Translations under genes and position numbers: made by a program | In this document: positions 34,808 through 46,070 of the stretch, one piece after another | Layout of the letters: each line of letters begins with the position of its first letter | How positions within the stretch are numbered: position 1 is the stretch's first letter | NCBI GenBank assembly: GCA_022478985.1 | Contig: JAKSZP010017392.1 | Location: 41,362-105,361 of the forward strand | Direction of reading: 5' to 3' | Length of the DNA: 64,000 bases | Source of the DNA: Massospora cicadina | Lineage: Eukaryota > Entomophthoromycota > Entomophthoromycetes > Entomophthorales > Entomophthoraceae | Notes under the pieces: model-generated | The model's input: only the letters and a program-made list of their open reading frames with translations | Database searches by the model: none | Told to the model about the DNA's origin: nothing

Positions 34808-35565
34808 TATCAGACAATTTCCATAGCTGCTTTGTGAAAAAAAGCTTTAGGTGAAGAAAACCAAATTTAAACAATACAAAATTACCTCTCTTTCAGCAAA
34901 GTGATTTAAATCAGAGTAATCATTTTCCTCCTTGCCTTCAGTTGATCAAGACAGATTGAGCTGCCATTGTCACTTCTAACCCTCAGAAGAATACCCCACC
35001 TGAGTGGAGAAGCACCAAGCACTAGCACCAACTCTGTGTTATTGTCTATAGAAAAACCACCTCTTTTATAAGCTTGAGGGAGGTCATGAAGGGTTAAGAT
35101 AATTTACTAACCAATATAGAGACAAAGCTGAGGGAGATCAGCTGCAATGAGCTTAATTCCAATAAAAATAATTGGGTAAAATATTAAAACTTTCCCTCAT
35201 GGTTTTATCCTATTCACGGTGGGCCAATCATATTATGTTATCACCAGACGAGATAAAAAGACTTTCCTGAGTGTGGGTGGCAAGATTTTTAATGTCTAAG
35301 CCTCAACGTCCAGCCTATACTGATTTCAATACTTACCCTACTATTAGCTTTTTGTAAACCTAGATAATAGGGGAAGGCCTTGTAATAAAGTATCATTTAT
35401 CTCACCCAAGCTTCTACTTAAGAAATTATATATAAAGAATTTATTTTATAGCTTTATATAATGTAAGTTTTTTAATATAATTGTCAAGTAAAAAATAAAA
35501 TCAAGCGTTTTTGAGATCCTTATGATTATTGGCACCTACAGACATTAGCTAACAGTATTCCAACG
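34808..35565 (+). repeat. Element D 3' LTR
   Basis: Starts TATCAGACAATTT, corresponding to TGTTGGGCAATT of the 5' copy, and ends ATTCCAACG. It is about 130 bp longer than the 5' LTR. A TTTTATAAGC box near 35064 aligns with the TATA-like box of the B LTR. Confidence 0.75.
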
Positions 35566-35593
35566 TGCATAATGACTAAACCTTCCGCCTTCC

Positions 35594-35645
35594 TATATTA
35601 TGTAACTTATTTTTTAGTACTAGATGGTATATTATGTAACTTATT
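35594..35645 (-). mobile_element. Micro-retroposon insertion 2, with target duplication
   Basis: A perfect 18-bp repeat, TATATTATGTAACTTATT, occurs at 35594-35611 and 35628-35645. The 16 bp between are TTTTAGTACTAGATGG; on the minus strand this is CCATCTAGTACTAAAA. It is the same 3' end as insertion 1, cut shorter at the 5' side. Confidence 0.8.
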
Positions 35646-35831
35646 GGCATCTAAGATTTAGAATTTTAAAGAATTAGCTATATGTAATTTTATAAAGACA
35701 AAGAACTATAGATAAAAAATAAGAGATATAAGATAAGACAGTAATTGATAAAAATAGCTTTTTAAGTTTAAGATGAATTATAATAATATTTCTATCTGTG
35801 AAAAGGTTACTAAAGCAGAAGAAGTTTTATA

Positions 35832-35886
35832 GTACTGTAATATAGTCTTTTTTTAGTACTAGATGGTTGTACCGTAATATAGTCTT
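35832..35886 (-). mobile_element. Micro-retroposon insertion 3, with target duplication
   Basis: The 18-bp GTACTGTAATATAGTCTT (35832-35849) recurs with one C/T difference at 35869-35886. The insert (35850-35868) reads AACCATCTAGTACTAAAAA on the minus strand. Confidence 0.8.
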
Positions 35887-37091
35887 ATATATTATAATAT
35901 CTAAACATTTTGTAATTTATTAAAATTTTGAAGTTAAATATAAGTATCTATTCTAAGCTATACTAAGAGAACTAAGTAAAAATTAGATAAGATTTTAACA
36001 AAAAAGTTTAGTAGCTCATATGAAAATACTATATTACTTTTGTTTTGCTAGAAGGTAAATAAAATGAATAAGAGCAATTAGACACAGAAAAGTGGTCACA
36101 TTAAATAAAGAAGATTATACAAGGAAAAGCATTGGTTTCAACTAGTTTTAGTGTAAATAAAAAAGCAAATCATAGATATTGAAGAGAATAAAACTAGAAA
36201 TGGCATAGCCCTCTGATACAAGTAAATTTTAATTTGATTAGAAAATTACAAGCTAAAGTTACATATAAATGTATAATGATTTTTTTATAAAAATTTAGTT
36301 TATAAAGGGCATTAGGAGGAAATGCAAACATGTGAAACAATAGTGATAAAGAGGGATGAAGGAAAAATATAATAAATAATTTCGTAATACCCATAAATCA
36401 GAAAATTAAAAAAGTATGACAAGAAAATAATAAATACAATTTTCATAAAAAAATAATTATAGCAAAAATAAACTAAAATTTGAGTTAATTTATATCTATA
36501 AACCAGGAATTAAAGGAAGAATAAGTTAAATTATTATGGCATTATAATAACTATTATAATTTAGAGGCTTTAGTCTTCTAAACAGAAATGAGAGGAAAAT
36601 AAAATATGAGCAATGAAAATTATATAGGACTAGATTAATAGCACAGATTTGCTTACTTTTAAAATTTACCATATATAATTGTAAATCAATTGTTCTAGCT
36701 TTTATATTGGTAGATGGCCATCAATAAGTTCTTAAACTATTAAACCTATTGAATTATCCAACCACTATACACCTGGTCAAATTCAGCCAAACTTATTGAA
36801 TCAGTAAAGTTATTAACCATTTAGCATAAAAGTCAATTGAACTATCAGATTAATCAAAAACTATCAACCACTCACCCAAAACCAATTATAACTATTGAAT
36901 TAACTAAACAATAACCTTTTATCTAAAGACATTGAGCCCATCAAATTAATTAAAATCTCCCATCAACTAGCCAAAATTAAATATTGAAATTATAAAACAA
37001 TCAAAAATTAACAACTTCTTATCAATATTTATGAATCTATATAATTAAGTGAGTACCAAAATGCTCAACTAAATGGATATATGATTACTAC

Positions 37092-37108
37092 TAGAATCAT
37101 ATTTTCTA
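37092..37108. repeat. LINE target-site duplication, left
   Basis: TAGAATCATATTTTCTA, repeated perfectly at 42393-42409. The length of 17 bp fits target-primed reverse transcription. Confidence 0.9.
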
Positions 37109-37187
37109 AGCGTTTTTTTACTATAGCATTAACATCAGCTACTAAGATTTGATTTAAACAGAAATTTTTGATAATTACACAGGTGAG

Positions 37188-38640
37188 ATGAGCGAATTCA
37201 ACAAATCCCAACTAAACTGGGTGAAAGCCATATCTGGAAATGGCCAAAATGGTGCACCAAAGGGCAAAAAACGCCCTGAAGGGGGACTGGGAGCTAATGC
37301 CACCAAAAGGCCACAAACCCAAACACCGCCTGGGTTTGCGGAGTTCACCACAAAACAAAATTAATATATGAAAATACAACATTCACAACCCCTATCAAAA
37401 GTGGAACATGGGCTCCAACTTTTCTTAGGGGTCAAGTCCCCAACTCTGTAGGAAATGTTGGGTGAGGCACAGGCATCCCTTTTTCCCCATGCAGTGTACA
37501 CTACCACCCACACCATCCACCACAGCTGGATTGATACGGGTTTTGAAACTGAAGAGGATGCAGATGCCACGGCAAAAGTCTGTGTCAAAATTGTCCTCCC
37601 CAAGGGCAGACAAATTGTGCGCACTGTGCACACCATCTGAACAAAGTAAATACTTTGTTCATCTCATTCAACTCACTCCCCACCAACCTCACCCTCAAAC
37701 TAATCAAGGAGGAGCTCCAAATTAGCCTTCAAAGCTACAGTGAAGTTAAACAACTAGAACTACAGCAATTCCACCTGATGCCAAACCTGTGCACCTGAAA
37801 GGTGATCGCCATGATCATCCTGGTCCCTGATGTGGCTGTGGACCTAACAAAAATCCCATGCACCGTGGTGCTTCACCTTCTGGATGGGGAAGTGTCAAAG
37901 CCATTCCACATCACACCATAACGCGCACCTTTCATCTGCAACCATTGAACCGCATTAGGGCACAAGGAATATGCATGCCCAATGAAGGAGGGCATCTTGG
38001 CCCCAGACTTCTGCGATGATACCATGGATGAAGATGAAGAGACCTTCAGAAAAATGATCGACGTCAACCACACTTTTCTCTGGGGAGAGAATGGGCACTA
38101 CATTCTCATAGACTCAGTATCACCCAAACTATGCAAAAAGGTACAGAAGGCCCATAAGTGGGCAGCAGCCAAGGCCACATCACTCGCGACCTCATCCATT
38201 GACCTGGACAAAATCCAGGAGGACTGAGAGGAAATCAGCTGAGCCAGCCAATCAGGACAGAATGCCCAAGCCAAAGAAGGCATGGAGGATATTAACCAAG
38301 CCAAACAGTTGGAGCAGAAAACCCACGCTGAAATTTTCTCAACAATTTGACTGAATCATCATGTGATCTCAATCAAATGAACTTACCTGAACAATTTGAC
38401 TTCACTATGAGCGAGGCAGCATAACCCAAAACTTTAAAATCAAACCCCAAAACATCAGAATCCAATCAGAGCACTGCTCCAAGTCTCAAAAAATCACATG
38501 TGGAAAAGCCTAATACAAACCCTAAATCCATCAAAACCTGCACGAAATCAACACATGGTAAGGAACTGGACAATGACTCAGAGTGGACTGGCCCAATCAC
38601 ACGGAGCAAGTTCTAGGCAATGAGCGAGGGGCTAGGGCTG
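37188..38640 (+). pseudogene. LINE ORF1, broken
   Basis: The likely start is ATG at 37188 (MSEFNKSQLNWVKAISGNG), 79 bases into the element. Frame is lost after about 57 codons. Later pieces include HSWIDTGFETEEDADATAKV (about 37521) and FICNH-stop-TALGHKEYACP near 37930-37980. The last is a CCHC zinc knuckle whose second Cys has become TGA. A downstream stretch to 38227 reads open (ILAPDFCDDTMDEDEETF...). ORF1 proteins bind the element RNA. Confidence 0.7.
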
Positions 38641-38693
38641 GAAGGCCAAACAACCGCTCCTGAGGCGCCGTGGGCACCTCAGTGTCAATAGGG

Positions 38694-41600
38694 ATGCTAA
38701 ACATTGCAGGAGCCAGGGCTCATGCGTCCTAAGCCAAAAAGCTGGACTTCCTGCATAAACCCCCTGTAGACATCTTGGCCATATAAGAAACCCACTGTTT
38801 ACAGGGGTAAGAGGGATCCTGGTCGTCCAGGGTCTCACAATCCCAGTTGGTATGGATGTCCCACTGTGGGGTGGTTATCCAAAATAACAAAAAATTAAGA
38901 ATCTCTTATTTCTCCTCATATCTGCATGGCTGCATCCTAGCTGCAACAATCGCAAACCAAGAGGCCACAATCTTGATAGCTATATCTACACACCATGCAC
39001 CACAACTGAGAGGAAACAATTCCTTGAAGCCATCCTGATGCTCAACCTCCCACCAGAAATCATCCTGCTGGGAGATTTTAACTGCTGGGACAACCCCACC
39101 ATGGACCAATGGCCCAACCCCAGGAAATACCTACTGGGACACATCGAGTTCCATGTGATGAAGGCATCTCTTGGCCTTAAAGACACCCTCCCCCCAGGTC
39201 TCAACTCCTCCCCCACATGACCTGCCCTAGCATACGCGAGGGAACGCTCATCTCAAAGAGCTGCATCAATCACATCCTCGTACCAAGATCCCACCACTCA
39301 TCTATTTTTAACTTTGCTACAAAAAAGATCAATTTCTCTGACTACCGACTAGTTTCAGTGCAGCTCAGGCCAACCCAAACTCACACGTGGACATCGCCCT
39401 GGAGGAAGCTATACCTGGTGACCATAAAATTACCCAAACTTTCCACGTGGGTCAAGCATGAAGCCTCAAACCCAGAATTTGCAAACCCATTCATATCAGA
39501 TCACATTAAAACTTGTAAAATTCAAATCTGATTATAAATAAAACTACCATCTCGCCTCACGCAAGTACCCCATGGACACAGCCACAATCGGATGCACCCT
39601 GGTGGAACTAGACCAATTGAGCTCAACATCCCAAATCCCAAAATCCAGCTACAGCCCCAACTGGGGGCACAAATGGACAGAAATCTCCGCCCGCCTAAAT
39701 GCCCTCATCTATGAACACCAACACAGAATCAAAGTATTGAGGAAAGGTAAGTACATAAAAGAAGGTGAAACCTGTTTGATGTATTTCTTCCACTAATATC
39801 ACTCCCAAGGCAACCTGCCCCCATGTGCACAGGTCTGCAAAGCCGATGGCACCATGGCAACTGACCCAGCAGAGGTCAAGGTGGAGATACATCATTATTA
39901 CACTAAACTTTATCACAACACCCCATCTGACCCCAAAAAAAGAAAAAAATTATCCACACCGCTAGAATACAGAGTACACCGCCAGACTATAGTCTCCTAG
40001 CCCTGATAACGCAGGAAGAGCTCTGGAACACAGTCTGTGGTGCACCATGTAGGAAATGCCCAGGCCCTGATGAGATACCCTACGATTTTAAAAAAATTTT
40101 AGACGAATCGCCCCCCTCCTCTTAGCATCAATGAACCAGTTCCTACTGAAGACACGCCTCCTGCTTGGAGGCCAGGACTCCTATGACATAACCCGGTTTA
40201 AAAAGGGCGAAAGACTGTACCTGGCCAACTGGCGCCCAATTGCACTCTCAAACACTGACACAAAACTACTTAAAAAATCCTAGCAACCAGATTAGGCACA
40301 TTGGCCCAAAAAGCCTGTCACCCAATCAATATGGGTTCACACCAGGGCGCTCCATCTGGTCCAATATACACTCCGTCGCCAATATATGCCAGTCCAAAGA
40401 AACATGAGCTCTAGCATTCCTTGACCAGGAGAAGACATATGACCGCGTTAGCTGACAATACTTGAAGGAATGCCTAAAAACCTTCAATAACCCACCAAGG
40501 TTCATTGACTGAGCGATGATCCTCACAGAATCCGCGTCTATGGCTGTGTGTGTCCCTGGCTTTCTAACCAACAAAATCATACCACACATAGGGCTCAAAC
40601 AAGTGGACCCCATCAGCCCACTACTCTACAACCTCAGCATTTATCCACTACTCCACGTTGCCAACTCACGCCTCATGGACATAACTGCACAAGGCCAGTC
40701 CCCAGTAAAAATACTAGCCTTTGCGGATGACTGAGTGAAAGGTATAGCTAATAATAATGACGCCCAACAGCTGAAATGCACCCTAGAGAAATACTCCATT
40801 GTGAGTAACGCATCTCTTAATAGATGGAAAATAGAAATATTCCTCTTAGGCAAATACATCAATAACTGGGCCACAACACCCAAATCCCAAAGCTCCCCAT
40901 GACGGAAAATACCACTCATCCTACCCTTTGCTTCACCCCCACAACCAACCCCATCCATCACCTTAGGATATGGCTGGAAACAGGGGGGTATGCCAATGAA
41001 ACAAATGAGAACAATCTACTAAAGCAGGTATCCAACTGCATCGCCTCACTCAATGGAAAATCACCTGGGATAATGGGGCGAGTGACAGTTGCCAACTCAC
41101 TCATTCTCCTGATGCTGTGGTTCCCCAGACATGCAATCCCCTTTTCACCCACCTTCATAGCCTCAATCCGTGCGCTTATCCATGGCTGGCTGTGGCCTAG
41201 ATCCTGACCACCCATACAGGTGGAAACACTATTTGGACCACTCTCCAGTGGAGGCATGGGCTTAATAGACTTTGAGGGTCATTTTAACTGCATTCTGGGC
41301 ACCTGGATAGAGGAAGTGCTAACCCTGGACCTCCCACAACAGCACTAGTCCAGAGCAGCGAGGGCCAACTTTGCGCAGGCGCTTGAAATACCTAATGCAC
41401 ACAACCCATCCAGCCTATTAACACACCTTGCTAACCACCCCAATGCAGCGGGCCCACATGGAACCCCCATCACTTTAAACGCCTCCTCCACACCATCCGC
41501 CATATGGGATGGACCGTCACTAACACTGGCGCTGTGCAGGGAAGGGGACGACCCAGAGACCACTTCATGATAAGAAAAACAGAAGACCACCCCCAGAAAG

Positions 41601-42230
41601 ACATACTCGCTACAACCCCAACCATTTGTAGATTCAACTACTTAGATGCTTTGGACATCCCCTACGGCCTAGCTACACAGAATGCAATATGGAGGCTGAT
41701 TCACCATCTACTCCTCCAGACAAGGGTAAGAACCAACACCTGGCGCTGCCTGAGAAGGATCTATAGAATGGCGGACTGCACCCATTCCCTCCATGAAACC
41801 TGTGCAATATGTGTGGGGAGGGCTCCCTAAACCACCGCCTAAAAACTTGCCTCCCATCCAGAACCATATGGTGGGAAGTTGCGCGCCTGCTTAGGATCCA
41901 AGACGACTAGGAACTCTCTATCTCAAGGAGCCTCCTCGTGATCCAGCTCAATTCCCCAATTCCACCTACCCTTCACTCCCTAATGGTAACCATCTCAATG
42001 TGGACAATCCACACCATTGCTTTGAATGCGTTCAAGGGTACCATACCAACCATCTGTGGGGCAATCAGTAGGCTCCACGTTCACTTACTGTATCACTTCC
42101 AAGCCTTGCTTTATATGTGCATAAAGACAAGGCAACAAAGGCTCATAGAGTCATGGTTCTCACTCTGGTTCTTCAAACGGACCCCTTCCTCGACACCTGC
42201 ACCATAACAGGGAAACCCCCTTGGAGTAGC
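38694..42230 (+). pseudogene. LINE ORF2: endonuclease and reverse transcriptase, broken
   Basis: Candidate start ATG at 38694 (LNIAGARAHAS). Endonuclease: PPVDILAI-stop-ETH (38760-38795), LLGDFNCWDN (about 39067-39096) and FSDYRLVSV (39338-39365), the usual E-T-H, GDFN and SDxR-type motifs. RT: CPGPDEIPYDF (about 40059), YLANWRPIALSNTD (40220), FLDQEKTYDRVS, GLKQVDPISPLLYNLSIYPLL (40590-40655) and LAFADD (40714-40731). C-terminus: CAICVGRA near 41805-41830, then HRLKTC, a Cys/His motif. The endonuclease nicks target DNA and RT copies the RNA from the nick. Frameshifts occur near 39030 and 39220 and elsewhere. Confidence 0.85.
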
Positions 42231-42392
42231 GCACCAACCTCCCCATACCTGGCGGTACTGGAAGCCAACAGGGGCAACCTGTATACCCTGGGGTTACCAA
42301 TCCTTTCTAATCCTCGCTATTCTTCACTCCCCCCTTTCTACACACACATCAGTATTGCCTGTCCCCTGGTCAGCTTGCCTCAGTTAAATAAA

Positions 42393-42409
42393 TAGAATCA
42401 TATTTTCTA
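42393..42409. repeat. LINE target-site duplication, right
   Basis: TAGAATCATATTTTCTA, perfect copy of 37092-37108. Confidence 0.9.
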
Positions 42410-43210
42410 GCTCTTGATAAATCTGATAATAAATTATTATGATTTTATTTGCTTCTAAGGTACAAAACTGTTCATTGTCATGGACCTAACAAAGACAAAA
42501 ATATTTTGCCAGAAATGTTTTTTGAAAAAAAAGAAAAACTATTAATTTGAATTTCTTCTAATTAAAAGCATTAAAATCTCAAAGGTATTTGGTTCACATT
42601 ATTGTATTTATCCATTAGTGCCATAAAAGGCAGTATGACATATTTGTTGTCATTAAAAGCTGGTTCAATTCCCTGTTCAAGCAAGCAGTTTTTAAATTAA
42701 AATTATTTAATTTCAACTTTCAGAAGCTGATCTTTATATAAGCACTTCTAATTTTTGGAATAAAATAACTTTAGAGTTAATCATTCAATACTTTATTGCA
42801 TTACATTTGTCTCAGCAAGAGTGGTTAGCCTGGCAGGGTAATTCCTGCTTCCACTCTAGTGCCAGTTTTGTTCTACACAAGTTCAAAACCTGTGCTGTCT
42901 ATAAAAACATCTCAGTGTGGTATATTTGTCTCAAGGTCGACCCACCTCAATTACTTTCTTAACATTTGTCTCAGCATAAATATCTCTGAATCTCTTTCTT
43001 CCCTATCTGTTTCTATATATATGTTTCATACTTTTATTTTAGTTCAATCCATGACATTTCCCTTTTGATTTATTAACCCTTAAATCAGTCAAAACATATT
43101 TTTTATTGAGTACTTGCTTTAGAAGTTCTTCAGAAGCCTAGATACTAATTTCTACATTTCTAAATTCAAAAATGATGCACTTCCCATACAAACTTTCATT
43201 CCTTACTCCC
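42410..43210. other. Intergenic stretch between LINE and element G
   Basis: AT-rich, holding the possible SINE head. The last part (about 43140-43205, GATACTAATTTCTACATTT onward) matches 57970-58045 beyond element F. Confidence 0.5.
42810..42905 (+). repeat. Possible tRNA-derived SINE head, copy 1
   Basis: GTGGTTAGCCTGGCAGG (A-box-like) is followed about 55 bases later by AAGTTCAAAACCTG (B-box-like, near GGTTCGANNCC). The same GTGGTTAGCCTGGCAG occurs at 62050 with ACAAGTTCA at a similar distance. I cannot define a 3' end or target duplication. A further B-box-like GGTTCAATTCCC lies at 42662. Confidence 0.35.
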
Positions 43211-44060
43211 TGTCATGGTTAAATGACACGATAGTGGGTACCAACCCCAAGGATAAGGATGGGCGACAGGAGGCCCAGAAGGTGAAGCTTCAGGCCCTCC
43301 CTGAACTCAGGCGCACAGTAGACCAACTCTGGGTACAAGCCAAATATGCCCAGGTTGGTACTAGTGAGGTGCCTAACGCCAAGCCCCTCTCATCTTCCCA
43401 GGCGTTAAAATGGATGGGATATATAATTAATGTGGATGGTTTGGTTTAGTTGCTTTAGGAACGGGGTTTTGAAACCTGTTCCATTTATAAAATTATGAGT
43501 TTGGGTAGAGTACAACTTCAATTGATTACTTGAGTGAAGTCAGTTTTGGCATATTCTACCAATTGGGATGGAAGTGTTTGCCTGTTGGTGAATCGGTGCT
43601 TAGGACCACTTTGGCAGACCCTGAATTACCCTGACTCTGTTTATATTTAATTTTTGTGACCAACATTCCTTGTTGGTTGACTTCTCACATTAAATTTTTC
43701 CCGTTTTTTCCATTTTTACTAATGTTGTTTTGAACAATACTGTGCGAGGGCCTCTTTGAGGAGGTCTTGCGCTACATTCACCATACCACTTTACATATGA
43801 TCCAGTTAGTCCCTAGTGCACCATTGGTTCACCCAGGTTCCCTCCAACCTGGGACGCTTACCCCTTTTCCCTTTGTGCACTGCGTCATTTTTGGTATGGT
43901 ATTATTTATAATGATTGCATTCTTTCCTTTAGTTACTATGGCTCCAAACCCTCTGTTGGGCTCTAGTAACTTTGGTACTAATGGCTAGTTTCCGTGCATT
44001 GGCTCTGTGCACTGTGCACCACCACGCTGGAAACAGGAGATTATAGACACTCTCCTTACA
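43211..44060 (+). repeat. Element G 5' LTR
   Basis: Starts TGTCATGGTTAAATGAC; similarity to the 3' copy ends at CTCTCCTTACA (44060). A GATATATAATTAA box near 43418 may be the core promoter. The primer site only appears at 44128, so the true LTR may extend to about 44124 with the 3' copy truncated. Confidence 0.85.
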
Positions 44061-44127
44061 TTAGTTGACCAACCCCATAAATTTATATGCACAAACTTTT
44101 CCGTGTGGGACTTTTCTGAAGTGTAAA

Positions 44128-44146
44128 TGGTGGCGCCGGCTGTGGG
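44128..44146 (+). other. Element G primer-binding site
   Basis: TGGTGGCGCCGGCTGTGGG starts with TGG and resembles primer sites of chromoviruses. It lies 67 bases after the end of LTR similarity. Confidence 0.5.
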
Positions 44147-44339
44147 CTTCAGCTGTAGTCAGCCTCACTACTGTTTACTCTTTTTCCCAAAGGTTGGAGC
44201 AACTTGGCGTTATTATGGTTGCCTCCAACTGGAAAGTACCCACCCTTCATTCTCATACCTGGTGGATACATATTCTTTAAGGTCTGGAAGTTGTGATTCC
44301 TTGAATTTCCACCGAAATTATCAATTTTAATTTTAATAA

Positions 44340-44870
44340 ATGGGATTTATTTTGACAGCGCATTCAGATGATGCTGACAGAATTGGCACAGATGGCCCTG
44401 GGGGTATTGGACTTGGATAACGTCGGGCTTTCTGTTGCTGTTATAGGAATAGAGTCATATACATCTAAAAATGCGTTTTATAACAAAAACACTATGTATA
44501 CCTCTAAACCATAAATGATCTCTCATGGCTCAGATAAGGAAGCTATTCCTGTGTACCAAATCACCCCAGAAAATCCCCGTTTGACCTCTTCCATGATTCG
44601 CAGCACTCAGGAAGTTAAAAGGAACTTCATTCAAAATATGAAAATGTTTATGTCCCTGCTGAAGATATGGTGGAATATGTGGCCTCAGTAGTAAGAGTGG
44701 AAATTATCCTTTCCATTCTTTAATTCAAAATCATACCAGGGTGACATGTTAATTCCAATTGAGAGTTTGGTGGTGATTTACTGGCATTTTTGGTTCTAAA
44801 TAAAGTTCATTCCAGGTATTTTCTACTGACTACTATCCTTTCCTCCCCTTTAGGGAAACTCAGCACCACT
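44340..44870 (+). pseudogene. Element G gag remnant
   Basis: A short readable segment, MLTELAQMALGVLDLDNVGLS, begins near 44372; after stops, ITPENPRLTSSMIRSTQEV follows near 44550. Too short for a full Gag. No zinc knuckle is visible. Confidence 0.4.
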
Positions 44871-45200
44871 ATTCTGTGGATACTGGCGCCACTGAAAACT
44901 TTATGGGCCAGTGCCTAGCCGACTATCTTAGGCTGAGTTACCTGCCAGGTGGTATGGTTAGGGGAGGGGCATTCTAAGGTATTCCCACTCTAAAGATCAT
45001 TGGGACAGTGGACTATTAGGTTGGCAAGTACCACTTGTTGGATTACTTCCAAGCTATTAAAAACCTCTTGTACCCTATCTTTTTGGGTGTGGAGTGGTGG
45101 CGGAAGTTTGACGTTAGAACCAATTTGAAAGAAAATACCATATTTTAACAGTTAAGAAAGGCTGTACACTAGTTATTCCTTTTTATGAGGCTGACGCTCG
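44860..45200 (+). pseudogene. Element G aspartic protease
   Basis: HYSVDTGATENFMGQCLADYL carries the D-T-G active site at 44879-44887. The downstream part is broken by stops near 44970 and 45017. Confidence 0.75.
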
Positions 45201-45206
45201 GGCGAC

Positions 45207-46070
45207 TTGCCCCAATGGCTTCACCTTCATACCCTTAGCCTTGCCTCTATGCTGAAGCCCACCGTGGTGGTTCCCCTACCTTCTTGTTTGGAGGGTTTGG
45301 AATCTTCCTTTGATGCAGCATCCGCTAACGCACTCCCTGAGCACTCTGAGTATGATTGTGACTTCATGCTCACTGTGGATCTGGTGCATACATCTTCCCC
45401 CATTTGCCCATTGACTGTTTGGGAGGAAGAGGCGTTGTATGTGTGGGTGAAAAAATTAGCCAAAGGTGTGATTTTTCAGCGTACCTCCCCTGTATGCTCC
45501 CCACTTCTCTTTTTTGAGAAGGCTTATGGTACTCTACGCCCATGTGTAGACTATGGGAACCTCAACAATGTCACTGTACTAAACCAACATTATCCCTTTA
45601 GATTCTCAGAATGCACGCTATGTGGTGAAGGCTAAGATTTTCTCTAAGCTGGATTGCCTCAATGCGTTCAATCAGATTTGGATTAGAAAGGGACAAGAGT
45701 GGTTAACCGCCTTCTGTACCAGAAAAGGGATTTTCCAGAATTGGGTCATGCCCTTTTGGTTTAAAAATGCCCCTACTATCTTTCAACGCCGCGTTGATGC
45801 AGCGTTGAGTTACTTGTTAGGGGTATGCGCGGTTGCCTACATAGATGATATCCTGGTGTTTTCCCCTGATCATGTTTCACATGCAGTACACCTTAGGCAA
45901 GTGGTAGAGAGGTTAAAGGCAGCCAGACTTATGCTTAAGATAAGCAAATGTGAGTTTTTCAAGACCCCAGGTCACTTTTCTGGGCAACGTCATGTTTGAA
46001 AAAGGACATATGATAACTCTAGACAAGGAGAAGGAAATTTGTAAATGGCTCACCCCCATTTCAGTCAATG
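45207..46070 (+). pseudogene. Element G reverse transcriptase, broken
   Basis: First part (45207-45635): VKKLAKGVIFQRTSPVCSP and LRPCVDYGNLNNVTV. Second part (45622-45999): AKIFSKLDCLNAFNQIWI, then EWLTAFCTRKGIFQNWVMPF, FKNAPTIFQRRVD and the catalytic AYIDDILVFS (YIDD at 45838-45849), LMLKISKCEFF. A frameshift separates the parts near 45620. All motifs are close to consensus. Confidence 0.9.

Larger units (their letters stand above)
27142..35565 (+). mobile_element. Element D: gypsy element with a nested insertion in RT
   Basis: LTRs at 27142-27768 and 34808-35565 flank gag, protease, RT, RNase H and integrase on the plus strand. A 973-bp non-coding element with a 6-bp target duplication interrupts RT. 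The integrase ends directly at the polypurine tract and 3' LTR, as in A and B. No target duplication of D itself could be found. Protein fragments are closest to element B. Confidence 0.85.
35566..37091. other. AT-rich intergenic stretch between D and the LINE
   Basis: No gene recognised. It holds micro-insertions 2 and 3. At about 36700-37060 the sequence is weakly repetitive (CCAAAAC, TATTGAATTAAC, ATCAACCA variants) and faintly recalls the inverted form of the tandem units in the D insert; I do not count it as a copy. Confidence 0.5.
37109..42392 (+). mobile_element. Full-length LINE (Tad-like non-LTR retrotransposon)
   Basis: About 5.28 kb between two perfect 17-bp duplications. It has a short 5' leader, ORF1 with a zinc knuckle, and ORF2 with an apurinic-type endonuclease, RT and a C-terminal Cys/His motif. 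It ends in CCTCAGTTAAATAA, a short A-rich tail rather than a long poly(A). Both ORFs carry stops and frameshifts. Family placement (Tad-like) rests on gene order and motifs, not on a search. Confidence 0.85.

Noticed and set aside
36700..37060. Weakly repetitive AT-rich stretch resembling the inverse of the D-insert units
   Set aside because: Only short words match and their order is not kept; I cannot distinguish it from AT-rich background.
42600..42690. GGTTCAATTCCC at 42662 as a tRNA gene
   Set aside because: A good B-box word, but I cannot fold an acceptor stem or find a matching A-box at the right distance.
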